Positions 25,440 to 36,060 of a stretch of DNA of 64,000 nt are shown here, one piece after another (the stretch's first letter is position 1; each line of letters begins with the position of its first letter). Origin of the DNA: Sapria himalayana (taxonomy: Eukaryota > Streptophyta > Magnoliopsida > Malpighiales > Rafflesiaceae); contig JAREIK010002254.1 in assembly GCA_029783825.1 (NCBI GenBank), forward strand, positions 1,101,169-1,165,168, given 5' to 3'. The notes beneath the pieces were generated by a model that was not told the DNA's origin, made no database searches, and saw only the letters and a list, made by a program, of their open reading frames with translations. Both the position numbers and the translations under genes were made by a program.

Positions 25440-26360
25440 ATTATAAGGGGAAAACATGAATGAGCTTCTTAGTGATATGCAAACAAACCCAAAGAAATGC
25501 CTATCCATTCTACTTAGAAGTGGAAAAGAATTAAAGGTGCAACAAGAGTTAAAAGCTAAAATAGAGAGAGTAATTATGAATAGTGATGCAACTTTCAAAA
25601 GCTAGAGTGTCCAATGCTATGATAGTTCCTAAAGACATGACATTCTTTAGATAGAATGCCCAACTCATATCCCTAGCTATGACAAATAGAGAAGACATGA
25701 TGGGGGAGTGAATGAAGAATACACAAAGTATTTGAAAGAAACATGTAACAAAGAATGATACAAGATCTACTATTCCTTTTAATTTTTCTTTTCCAGAGCA
25801 TTGCAGGAAAGGGAAAATGAACAAACAATTTGAAAGATTTCTTAATATTTTATAAAAGCTAGAAATTAACATTCCACTTGCCAAGAGATTTATCTCAAAT
25901 GTCTAACTATATCAAATTCATTAAGGATATCATGAAGAGTAAGAGGAAGCTGGAGATGTATGACACCATAAAAATGACCAAGAAATATAGTGTAATTATT
26001 CAATAAAATATTTCAAGAAAATTAAATGAACCAAAAAGTTTTAGCATACAATATATGATTGGGGAGCACATAATCTAGAAGGTTCTTTGTAATTTAGGTT
26101 TGAATGTTAATTCAATGCTTTTATTAATGGTATAAAGATTAAATTTCGATGAAATCACTCAAACCTCTCTCATACACCAAATGATTAATTGATTGACTAA
26201 GTATTCATTAGTTATTATTGAAGATGTATTGATTAAGATTGATATATTTATGTTCTGCAAATAATTCTATTGTGTGTCATGTGAATGGAGATTAATAAGC
26301 TTAATTGATTTTGGGATGACCATTTTTAGCTACTAGGCAAGTCCTAATTGACATAAAGAA
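25440..26360 (+). pseudogene. Gypsy element A gag linker and aspartic protease pseudogene
   Basis: The linker NELLSDMQTNPKKCLSILL..RSGKELK (about 25,455-25,545) matches the family LPSxTxxNPKExxxAIxLRSGKEL. From about 25,898 the protease region reads MPNYIKFIKDIMKSKRKLE, then KLNEPKSFSIQYMIGEH, then VLCNLGLNVNSM, then DVLIKIDIFMF and finally ILG.PFLATRQVLIDI at about 26,308-26,356. In an active element the segment is KLKDPGSFTIPCTIG..CDLGASINLMP..LGRPFLATG. Here the catalytic Asp of DLGAS has become Asn and several stops interrupt the frame. The protease would mature the polyprotein. No reverse transcriptase follows. Confidence 0.8.
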
Positions 26361-27463
26361 GAGAAAGTTTAATCTTTGAATGTGCGAAAAATATGTTAAA
26401 TTCAACTTGTATAAATAGGTGTATAATCTAGATGAAAATGAGAAAGGTTATTGGAGGATAGACAACTTCCTCTGCATATCAATGCTATGAGAGGTGAAAT
26501 TTAGAAGGAAGTCTTTGTAGATGACTACTAGCCTGATGAGGATCATTTAGATGATATAGAAGAGGAGATCTATGGGTATGAAAGTGATTGAGAAAAAAGT
26601 TATGAAGATATAATATCACAAAGGCAACCATTTTTCGAAGTCACGACTTTTGATTATTCCAAAGAAAAGTCCATTGAAAGATAAGAGAAAGGAAGCCAAC
26701 ACCCAAATCTTGAATGCATAATTATGGAGAAAATAAAGAGGAGAATTAGAGATCACACTGGAAGCAAAGGTATATGCACAATCTCAATTGATGATTGATG
26801 AAGTGAAATATAAATACTGGGCTGAAATAAAAAATTTGGAGATGTTGAAAGAAGTGGATAATGTTGAAGAAGTAGTGATGAAATTCATGACTTCCACTAA
26901 TGTCATGGTTTTGGAGATCTAGAAGCTAAAGGCAGAAGCCACAGTAATATAAAGTACCATGACTTTGGGGTTATAGAAAAAAAATGTTCAAACTGCAACC
27001 TACCACAATTCCATGTCGATAAAAATGGTCATGGCCTCCATGGGGTCGAAACTAATTGAACAAATATCCAATGAAGCAAGCAATAGAGATGAGAAAATGT
27101 CAAAAGAAGAACCAAGCAAAAAAGAGGAAGTAAAAAAATAGATTGAAAAGCTAGCCTAGATAGTCAAGATCATCGATAAAGATACAAATTCATTGATTGT
27201 TTATCAATGGATATTAAAAATAACACTAATTGTAATGATACCTAAGAATTTTGTTTTATAGTTGTGATAAAATAAAGAGATATAAGCATTCACACGAATC
27301 ATTGTGTGCCATTTATGAATCCCTAAATTTAGTCATGGAGCTCAAACCCCACTATGGTTCTTTACCTAATCAAATAGATGTAGCCCCACTATTTAAATAC
27401 ATTATCATACTTCAACCCAGTCATAGAAAATATTTATTTAGAATAAAGGATGTCTAACTTAGA
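26361..27463 (+). pseudogene. Element A region downstream of protease; no RT or integrase recognised
   Basis: Where Gypsy pol should continue into reverse transcriptase, RNase H and integrase, only about 1.1 kb remains before the polypurine tract. It is rich in GAAG/GAAA and ATGACTTC words. Broken frames are Glu/Lys-rich (for example EVKYKYWAEIKNLEMLKEVDNVEE and NRDEKMSKEEPSKKEEVKK, near 26,800-27,140). Comparable tails occur in B (48,900-49,700) and, on the minus strand, at 33,945-34,620. The element family therefore appears to lack polymerase, making it non-autonomous. The Lys/Glu-rich tail has no family I recognise. Confidence 0.55.
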
Positions 27464-27465
27464 AT

Positions 27466-27474
27466 AAGTGGGAG
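27466..27474 (+). promoter_or_regulatory. Polypurine tract of element A
   Basis: AAGTGGGAG sits exactly where the internal region ends and the right LTR begins. The corresponding tract of the minus-strand copy (33,937-33,946) is AAGTGGGGGG. It would prime plus-strand DNA synthesis. Confidence 0.6.
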
Positions 27475-28190
27475 TTTAATTACTCTAAGATGAATAATGA
27501 CTTTCATCTATGAGTTTATTTGGTATACAAAATACAAATAATCCAAGCTATTTGGTTCAATTTCCATGATGTATTTGCCTAAAAAAAGTTTATATTTAGT
27601 ATGATTTCATGAAATTACTATTTTGGAAGATTTTGATTAATATTTGTGAAATTAATTATTTATTTTGAGTGAAATGTGATTTGGTAGAGTAGGAGACTAG
27701 AATGAAAGCAAAAAATCATGCAAGTCATATTATTTAATATGCTAGAATTTGATAATATATTTGAGAACTTATAAAGTAGTTTCATTATTTATTATTTTTT
27801 AAAACTCTATAGAAATAGGCATGACAATCTTCACACATCATGATTCTAAAATATTTTTTTCAAAAACATTTTACTATGTAACACATTCTTTTAGATATGA
27901 AGTTTTCTTGGAGTCATAGACGAACTAAATCATTTTTAACTAGTTTTGGTCATTTGGGCTAAAATTTTGAATTTAAATAAAATATTAATTTTTTTAAATA
28001 TTTAAATTTGTTATTTGTTATTGCATTAATTATTAGAAAATAAAAATAACTTAGAAAAATAAAAAAATATAAAATAATTTTATAGTTGTGATTCCACCAT
28101 GAAAGCGAAGTATTTGATAGCTACAGAGACAACCAATGAAACTATATAGCTTAGAAACTTTTTAACGAATCTAGAGATTATTCCTTCTGC
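27475..28190 (+). mobile_element. Gypsy element A, right LTR (5' part, decayed)
   Basis: The sequence after the polypurine tract parallels the 5' end of the minus-strand LTR at 31,653-33,935: AATAATGACTTTC, ATGAGTTTATTTGGTATAC and TATTTAATATGCTAGAATTTGAT each have counterparts there. It loses similarity by about 28.2 kb and the 3' half is missing. Its start differs from the TGTTGTTTAATG type of LTRs 1-3, so two U3 types exist in the family. Confidence 0.55.
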
Positions 28191-28456
28191 ATAACTACTT
28201 AATATATATTTTTTTTATAATAATAGAGTAGTTACTAATTTAGATTTCCATAAAACACATAAGAAAGTAAAACACAAAATATAAATAACATATAATAAAA
28301 TATATTATAAAAAAGAGATGTGATGGTGATATAAATTACATCAACAAACAACTTGATATGCTTTTACAAAGAGCCTTCCAATTTAAGTCTAATAGATATG
28401 TGAAAGGAATAGGAATCAAACATGTAACATCATGACAATAATTTGAAGTATGAAAT

Positions 28457-28830
28457 TGTTAGAATTGATTTATATTATATTGTTTTTTAATTTATTTTTC
28501 TTGATTTATTTCTATTTTTTGTATTAATAAAATATTTTACATTGAGTTGAATAGATTTAAAGTGACGTGAATGTTAATTGTTGATGAAATTCATATTCTA
28601 TTATGAATTAAAAGTCACTTGAGGAAACTAATAAATTTTGATATTACAAAACCATGTATGTGAATTTTGATCCAGAAAATTTAATAAGTATTAAGTAACA
28701 AAATCACAAATTATTTTAAATAAATAAAATAGTGCAAATATTATTTATAATGTAGTAAATTATAATTAATAAAAAGTATGTGAATAATATAATGAATTAT
28801 AATTCATTTAGCAAAAATTCATTTTATACA
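28457..28830 (+). repeat. Dispersed AT-rich repeat, possible LTR fragment (copy 1 of 2)
   Basis: It begins TGTTAGAATTGATTTATA. It shares with 35,640-36,060 a segment GTTGAATA..TTAATTGTTGATGAAAT.CAT, followed by AATAAATTTTGATATT. Two copies in one window show that it is a repeat. The TGTTAGAATT start suggests a Copia-type LTR, which is an inference. There is no coding content. Confidence 0.45.
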
Positions 28831-29489
28831 AAGGGTCCTTTGCATATCTTTAACCAAGCCATCAAAGAATATTTTTTAAAGATTTTATTTATTTAAAATG
28901 TGCATAATAATCTAATTAAATAATGAGTCAATATATAATTTTATTATTAAATAAAATCCAATGTTTCATATATACAAAATTAAAATATGTTATAATAATT
29001 TTTAAAATATTAAAAATAAAATTATGAATCACATTTCATATATTTTTACAATTATTTAAAAAGATTGCCGTATGGAAAAGGAAAAACACTTTAGCATCAT
29101 CTTCCCCAAGAAAAATCTTCGAAAAGGCATTTCAAAACAAAAAATATAGAAAAGTATTATGTAGGCATATACTAGATATACAAACACTACACATTCATAC
29201 AAGTATTTATACTAAAATAACCCATAGACACCCATACAATTTGATTATACTTAATATTTTCATTCTTGGTAGATTTTTTTTTTCTACGTAAATTAAACCA
29301 ATTACTTTCATACAAGTTAGCAAAATGGATTTACTAGGTAAGACAGAAAATATAAAATATTTTAATTTACATAAGGACTACAAATCTTGAAATGAGCCTG
29401 ACAACAAGAAAAAATAATAATAATATTTATTCTTATCAAGCTGTAAAGAAACAAATGCTGGGGGACAATAATATTAACAATAAAAATTG
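28831..29489. other. Very AT-rich interval, no gene recognised
   Basis: No open frame or recognisable element was seen; the DNA between the repeat and the MITE-like element is AT-rich with oligo-T runs. Confidence 0.5.
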
Positions 29490-29966
29490 AGGGAAATGTG
29501 TTTTAGTGCACTCAAATACATTAATACTAAATTATCCTTCATTAAATCTCTAAATTAAATGTTGATACACTAACTTATTTTTCAGTAACACTCTCATGTG
29601 ACCCTCCCATCTCTCCTCGCCCTTGCCCCTCTTCTATCGCCTCTTGCCCCTCACCCCTGCTCCATGGAAGAGCTCACTAGAGCTCCATGGAAGAGCTCAC
29701 TAGAGCTCCATGGAAGAGCTCATTGGAGCTCCTCAAGCATCATCAGGAGCTCCTCGAGCTACATCGTAGAGCTCGCTGGAACTCCTCAAGCTCAATCGAG
29801 GACCTCTAAGAAGCTCATCAGCTCATGTAGCAGGGGAGAAGGGCAAAGGGTGAGGAGAGAGGGGAGGGGAAAGTGAGAGTGTTACTCAAAATTAAGTTAG
29901 TGCACCAAAATTTAGTTTATAGAATTAATGAAGGGTAATTTAGGTGAGATTATCAAAACTCCTTAT
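29490..29966. mobile_element. MITE-like element with long terminal inverted repeats and GC-rich tandem-repeat core
   Basis: The outer arms are inverted copies of each other for about 140-170 bp. On the left, AAATTATCCTTCATTAAAT ... ACTAACTTATTTTTCAGTAACACTCTCA is mirrored on the right by TGAGAGTGTTACTCAAAATTAAGTTAGT ... ATGAAGGGTAATTT. The CCTCCC/CTCCTCGCCC segment is mirrored by GGGAGGGG/GAGGAGAG. The core (about 29,655-29,790) is a tandem repeat of GAGCTC-containing units such as CCATGGAAGAGCTCACTAGA. The 92-codon frame inside is produced by this repeat and is not a gene. The exact ends and target duplication are uncertain by a few bases. Confidence 0.75.
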
Positions 29967-29999
29967 ACATATAATTTTTTATCTTTCATATCTTCTACA

Positions 30000-30880
30000 A
30001 TGGAGTAGAACTTACAAAACAGTCACATTCCACTCCTCCAATTGCATGTACAATTGGTCCCAATTGCATGTACAATTGGTCCCAATTGCTCTTCTTTATC
30101 ATCTACTTGAAAGGTGAGATTATTTTTGTTGAACCGTCTTTCTCCTACCATCATGACTTTCTCTTTAATTCCTAGATCTCCATTATCATGACTTTTTCTA
30201 TCATCATGACTTTCTCATCATAACTTTCATGTAAAGTCGTGGCTTTCATAAAAGTCCCAACTTCCTACATTTGTACCACTTTCTATTTGTATTTCTTCGG
30301 ATATTCAGCATTCAACGCCTCCAACAAAACTTTAATTTCTTTCTTATCAATAGTCAGGCGAGGGGTTTTTCTTCTTCCTTATTGTTCTTATAACATCTCT
30401 AAATCTTCACAATGATTTTTTTTTTCATGTTGTTTATTTGAGAGCTTTATTCTTTCCATGTGTTATTCCTTAGCTTTGTTGGACTATAATTTTTTTCTTC
30501 AAAAGGCATGACTTCAGAAGTTATGACCTTGAAGAATGATTACAATATTGGTTAGCCTACCCCTTTTCCAATTTGGATATCTCTAATACTGCTAATTCTT
30601 TCTATCTACTCTTTCTCACCTTTTTATCTAATTATTACTCTTTTTGTTCTCTAAGATTCTAGGTCCAAATGAATTAACTCAGTCACATAGTATCTACTTA
30701 TAAAAAAGTTGTGGCTAAAAAAATAAACAATAACAACATATACAAAAAAGAAACACAAGACAAGCTTTGGAAATTTAAACATATTATACATGATATTAAA
30801 ATCAAAGTACTAGAAATAGAACTATCAGTTTTAAAGAATTATTATTCAAATAAAGTTTAATAACAAAAATTTATTGTGAT
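30000..30880 (-). mobile_element. Minus-strand Gypsy internal fragment (5' leader plus 3' tail, middle deleted)
   Basis: Read leftwards from 30,880, it matches the start of the internal region of element B at about 46,490-46,640 (TTTTTTTAGTCACGTATT / TGACTGAGTTAA.CC / AGAGAACAAAAAGAG). After about 30,500 it switches to AAGTCATGATG/GGAGATCTAGGAATTAAAG sequence like the 3' tail of element A near 26,900. Gag and protease between them are deleted. A 22 bp direct repeat of CAATTGCATGTACAATTGG lies at 30,039-30,082. The piece is truncated at the MITE-like element. Confidence 0.55.
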
Positions 30881-30889
30881 TTTTTTATA

Positions 30890-31652
30890 ATATATAATTT
30901 TTAGGATTAAAAAGTCTGAAAAGCTCATCAGGTGAGAGTTTTTCATCTAACACAATTCTATAAATATACGAGTCATACAAGGTGGTTATCATCTACTAGA
31001 CCCTCCCCAATAATGGTCAACTCATATCTATCCACTCAACATTTTATCACTAAAATGAAATATAAACTTTGCTCAAGGGTCGTTCACAAATTGACACTTT
31101 TTAAGTAATTCATAAATTATCCTTAATGATTATCATATATGTGCATTCTTAATTGCTTATTCACATTCCTCAGATTTCATAAAGATGTGAACTATTGTGG
31201 TAATAGAAGTATTTATACTTTTGGATTTATAAGCATCATACTTATAATAATTAACATATACTTTCTCTCGAATCTTTCCTATAGCATTCATATAACTAAA
31301 AGTATCTAATAGGGCTATAACCAACTTATGAGTAACAATCATTCAGGTGTGTTTTAGGTCCTACCTATTGTTTTCCATCATGATGATATGCTACTCTCAC
31401 ACTTAAAGTGAAACCCATAAGGATTGTTACGTAAAACTCTCACTTCAATTGAGGGTCAGATTATCTATGATATGCATTATGAATTAGCTTTTTAAAATAT
31501 TCATATTTTTGGCTTCATAAATATCGAACTCACACAATTAAACATATCTCAATTTTATGTTTTAATGTATAGGTTTATCTCACTCATTATGATCAGTATA
31601 GATATCCCTTCATTCCAACCCTTACACATGAGTGTGCCTTCTAGCTTATTAT
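30890..31652 (-). mobile_element. Minus-strand Gypsy LTR, 3' part
   Basis: It aligns with the 3' portion of the LTR that follows at 31,653-33,935. Both read ..TAGATGA..ACTCT..CA..TGA.CTTTT..GAC.TTTT..AACCTTAAAATTATATATT towards their ends. The 5' portion is missing; the truncated end touches the intact end of the neighbouring LTR. Confidence 0.65.
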
Positions 31653-33935
31653 TATGATATTGTTAAAATACATAATTTTAAGGTTAGAAAATGTCCAAAA
31701 AGCTAGTTGTGCAAGAGTAACTCATCTAACATTGTTTTGCAAATATATAGATCATATAAGTAAAAAAAAAATTTCATCATGATATAAATAAACAATAATC
31801 AAATTATATAGGTAGTATATAGATATTATATAGGTAGTATACAAATATTATATAAGTAGTTCGATCAATAAATAATAATCAAATGCTACTATAGTAGGAA
31901 AGATAAACATGATTCTTTGTTTAAATCTTAGATTCTAAAGTTGATTAATTTTATTACATATGATGGAATTTCTATATAGCTTAGCTGTGATAGTGTCTCA
32001 TCATAAAATAAAAGTTAGATGATTATAAGAATGACCTCTTACACTACTCGCATACATGATTGTTATTAGTAATTGAGTCTTTCCTAATTATGATTCCCTA
32101 ATAACTTTCTCCTTAGTGATTTATTATCAAGAAAATAAATCATCTCTGCTTGAATATTATTCATGAATCCATACCTTTTAGACAACTCATTAATTTCTAT
32201 TTATGATTGCTTCAAATATGCAATCTTATTCTCTAACCTCTTGTGTCTTTTTGTTAAAAATTAATGTTATAATAAAAGTATTTTCAATATCAGTTTCATC
32301 TATATCATAATCATATAATTAATATATATTTTCTCTTGTGTTTTACTAGTAGTTTCCATATAACAAAAACATTATCACAAGACTATAACCACCATATGAG
32401 TCACATATGTTCATATATGTCATATGGCTTATTTATCAATATTCCTCACTATGAAAAATAACTCACACACTAAAGGTAAAACTCTTAAAAAATCATTTTA
32501 TTTAATGGACAATATAAATAGAAGATCTGTTCCTCTAAGACATGTATAATGAATAGGCCTATGGGGATATTCATGTTTTCGATTTCATAAACACAATACT
32601 CAATATTTAAATTTACCCTATTTTAAGTTTTAGCATATATGTTTATCTCACATATCAAAGTCAGAATGACTATAACTTCCTTCCTATCATGATGCATGAT
32701 TATATTTTCTGATTTATCTACCATCATTTACTACTTCAATCTTGCATGAACATGCCAATAGCCAAAACCCAAACCCAAATTTTAATTTAAATAGTCATCA
32801 ATTCATTAATAACCAAAATAAAAGCACAACTAAACATAATATTTATTGACAAATTACCATCCATCACACATGACAATAATTACACCAATCATAGATTCTC
32901 TATTTAATTTGACACTGAAGAGAACAATGTACATGAGAAGTTGAAATCCATCTCATATGAATCAAAGTTCCCAATGATATCCCCTAGAAGAATCTAGCAA
33001 TCAAAATCCTAAATCCAACAAATTTTGATCCTCCCACTCGAATTGCTCCTAAGAGTGTTGAAATTCATGCCCTCCTCCTTGGATTTATGATTTTACTTTG
33101 TGTTGCCCTTGTTGCTCGTGGATCACCTCTAAAATTTAATTATAATCTTTTTGTTCTTTTGATAAGCACCCTTTTGTGATATTTTTAGTGTTTTCCCATG
33201 GCTTCCTTGCATAGCCATCCATTCAAAACAAAATTTTCAATTGGAATTCATGGTGTTGGATAAAAGTTATTGCTTCAATCTTTTGGTTTTGTAACACAAA
33301 GTCATAATACTAAATGTGGCAGAGGGTTGTACATTTTGCCTATATAACACAAAGTTACAATATTGGATATGGTAATAGCTTGTACATTTTGCTTCTTTAA
33401 CTTAAAGTCATGATATTGGACAATGACAATGACTTTTGTATTTCTCTCTAGAGCAAAGAGTTGTAGCACTTATTTTGGATGTAGCTCAAGTATTACTTTC
33501 TATAAAATTTTATGGCCAAAAGTCATAATGTCAAATCAGTGCCAAGGATTTGATTTGAGATTGTGTGGCTTCTGGAAAAATACCATCATGGTACTTGAGA
33601 ATATCATGACAATTAGCACTAGTGGTATACTTGATTGATTCAATGTAAAATTGAAACTATTTGTATAGAGTTTCAGCCTAGAATATATATTGAAACTGCT
33701 CTATAAGAATGCAAACCTATAATCAAATCATAGCACATCAAATACTTTGACTTGCATAACTTTTTTCTCTGTTTCTAGTTATCAACTTCACTAAATGACA
33801 CATAAAACATAAGATTTTACTACTATTCATCATGCATACATATCATCAATATCAAAGTAAATGATCAGTATTATTCAATATTGATATGCTAAACAAACTC
33901 TCATACTAAAGTCATTACTTGTACTCAAGGAACCA
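31653..33935 (-). mobile_element. Minus-strand Gypsy LTR, near full length (U3 type 2)
   Basis: A 2.28 kb LTR on the minus strand. It starts TGGTTCCTTGAG right after the polypurine tract and ends ATTTTAACA (plus-strand TGTTAAAAT at 31,653). Its 3' half matches LTRs 1-3 in sequence and order. Its 5' half differs from theirs and matches the right LTR of element A. It contains a small 22 bp triplication, TTATATAGGTAGTATA.., at about 31,804-31,868. Several ATGACTTT/ACAAAGTCAT words form degenerate internal repeats at 33,290-33,560. Confidence 0.7.
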
Positions 33936-33936
33936 A

Positions 33937-33946
33937 CCCCCCACTT
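33937..33946 (-). promoter_or_regulatory. Polypurine tract of minus-strand Gypsy element
   Basis: Minus-strand AAGTGGGGGG (plus-strand CCCCCCACTT) immediately precedes the LTR start. It is the best preserved tract in the window. Confidence 0.7.
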
Positions 33947-34620
33947 AACAAAATTTAAGATTTCCATCATACTAAATTAGTATTTGTTAAGACTAGATTT
34001 GAGTGTCATAGTATATCTAGATAGTAGGAGTAATTCTTTTTGTGACTAGGTAAAAAGTTACAATGTGGTTGAACTCCTTGATTGAATTTGTGGATTCATA
34101 AAAAGTAGATAATGCTTTGTGTGAATGACTATATCTTTTTAATTTATCACCATATAGAAAAAAAAATTCATTTGTCTTTAAAACAATGCTATATTTAATA
34201 TCTATAACTAGACCATAATTGAATTTGTACCTCCATTAATAATTTCATCTATCAAGACTAACTTTTTAGTATAGTTTTTTGCTCTCTTTTCTTCCAGGTT
34301 TTCCTTTCGGCATTGATTAACCAGCATGACTTACTTCGGTGAATCTTTCTTTACTAGGTTTGCTATGACATTTTTTAATGCTACAAGATTGTGTTGTGTT
34401 GTAGTTATAATATTTTCTTTTTGTATCACTAAAGTCATGATGTCATGGATTATAATGACTTCTACATTTAGCTTCTAGATCTTTGAAGTCATAATGTTGG
34501 TGATAGTTATAACTTTCATCATTGCTTGGATTTTCTTCAACTTTAACAACTCATCCTTTTGATAAGATATAATGAAGAGATAATAAGTCACATTAATCCA
34601 TGATGTATCGAATATTTGTA
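33947..34620 (-). mobile_element. Minus-strand Gypsy internal 3' tail
   Basis: Read leftwards it matches the end of element A. TAGAAGTCATTATAATCCATG..TCATGACTTTAGTG..ACAAAAAG (34,420-34,500) corresponds to 26,935-26,990, and GATATAGTCATTCACAC..TATGAATCC.CAAATT corresponds to 27,278-27,330. Gag and protease are absent to its right, where the similarity stops at about 34,620. Confidence 0.6.
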
Positions 34621-35639
34621 ATTATTTTTGATTATTCTCATAATATAATTATACTAAAAATAAGCATATTATTATTATTAATATCATGATATGTTTACAC
34701 AAAATGCCTACACTAAGAGATATATGTGGAGATGTCCCATTAATCTTTCTTAGCCACTACTCTATAAAAAAATCTTGATAATTTTGACATGTCACAATTT
34801 TACCAACTAGTTATCACAATTTAACTATACCACAAATTACAACAACAATCATTTATTAATATACTCATATATTATAATTCAATAAATTCGAGACATTTAA
34901 ATAAATTAAAACTAAAATTACATTGAAAAAAAACATGAAGATGATTTAAAAATTTTAATGGTAATATCATCTAAGCTCTAAGCTTGTCAAGAAAATTATG
35001 TTAAATGTGCTAAAAAGTGCTAATAAGAAATTGAATGGATGATTTCAAATGTGAAGGTGGTTGGTGCAGGGTCTTACACTCCACACTTAATTGAAGGGAG
35101 CTGACTATATTGAAAAGCTCAAAGGAGTCTTAACATGCATATGAAGGAACTAGATGAATCACTTGAAGCATTTTAGTATTAAAAGATTTCACTTGAATAT
35201 ATATCAAAGAGGTGAAGTATGCTTCATGCATCACATCAATGTGAAGTATGTGGTGGTAGGACTATTTTATACTAAAAGATACTTTTGATTATTTTTCTTT
35301 TCTTGGCTTAAATCATTTTCTTGTTTTAGTGAAAGAATTTACAATGAATTAAATTTTTGAATATATATGTGTCATTTATTCTACACAATAGATGATTAAA
35401 TTAGTATGTAGAGTTTGGCTTATGCACAGAAGATCAAATCATTAGTTTTTTGTAGAATATAAATTTGTTATTTATAATCTAGATAGAATAAGATAATCTA
35501 TCGATAAAATTATACCACAATATTTTTATAGGTTAATCTTGACCATGGAGAATGGTGAATTTCTAACTTCTAGTGCTAGTACACTTGAATATATTGAATG
35601 AGACGGACACAATATAATGACTATGTTTTAACACGTAAA
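34621..35639. other. AT-rich interval, no gene recognised
   Basis: No significant open frame. Short GTGAAGTATG duplications occur near 35,212 and 35,242. No family could be assigned. Confidence 0.45.
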
Positions 35640-36060
35640 ATAAAATACATCATAATTACTATAAACATTATTATTCTTATTGTTAAAGTAATTAATATTT
35701 GTATGCATTTATTAATAATTATTTTGATTCATAAATAGTGTGATCGAGAAATAAATTATGGAACTCTATCATTTGGATAATTTTGTCGAATATAAGATGG
35801 ATATTGATTGTTAATGGAATCCATGTCCTATTAAAGCATTGATGATTCCCCTTAATAAATATTATAAGTTTTGATATTTTCAATAATTTAATTTAATCAA
35901 TGACTATATTTAATCTTAACATATAGAATATAATAATTATTAAGTAATAATAGACATAAACATTTTTAAATTAGTGAGAGAGTATAATTATAAATCTATA
36001 GTGATATAAATTATAATTGATATAAATTATGATACAATTTAATTTATATTAGAAGCCCAA
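35640..36060 (+). repeat. Dispersed AT-rich repeat (copy 2 of 2)
   Basis: It shares GTCGAATATAAGATGG..ATTGTTAATGGAATCCATG..CTATTAAAG and AATATTATAAGTTTTGATATT with the copy at 28,457-28,830. The segment after it, AGAAGCCCAAGATCTTATC, resembles the leader of some Copia LTRs. No coding frame. Confidence 0.45.

Noticed and set aside
29598..29876. 92-codon frame with Ser/Leu-rich repeats
   Set aside because: It is generated by the GAGCTC tandem repeat and the polypyrimidine arms of the MITE-like element; no protein family resemblance.
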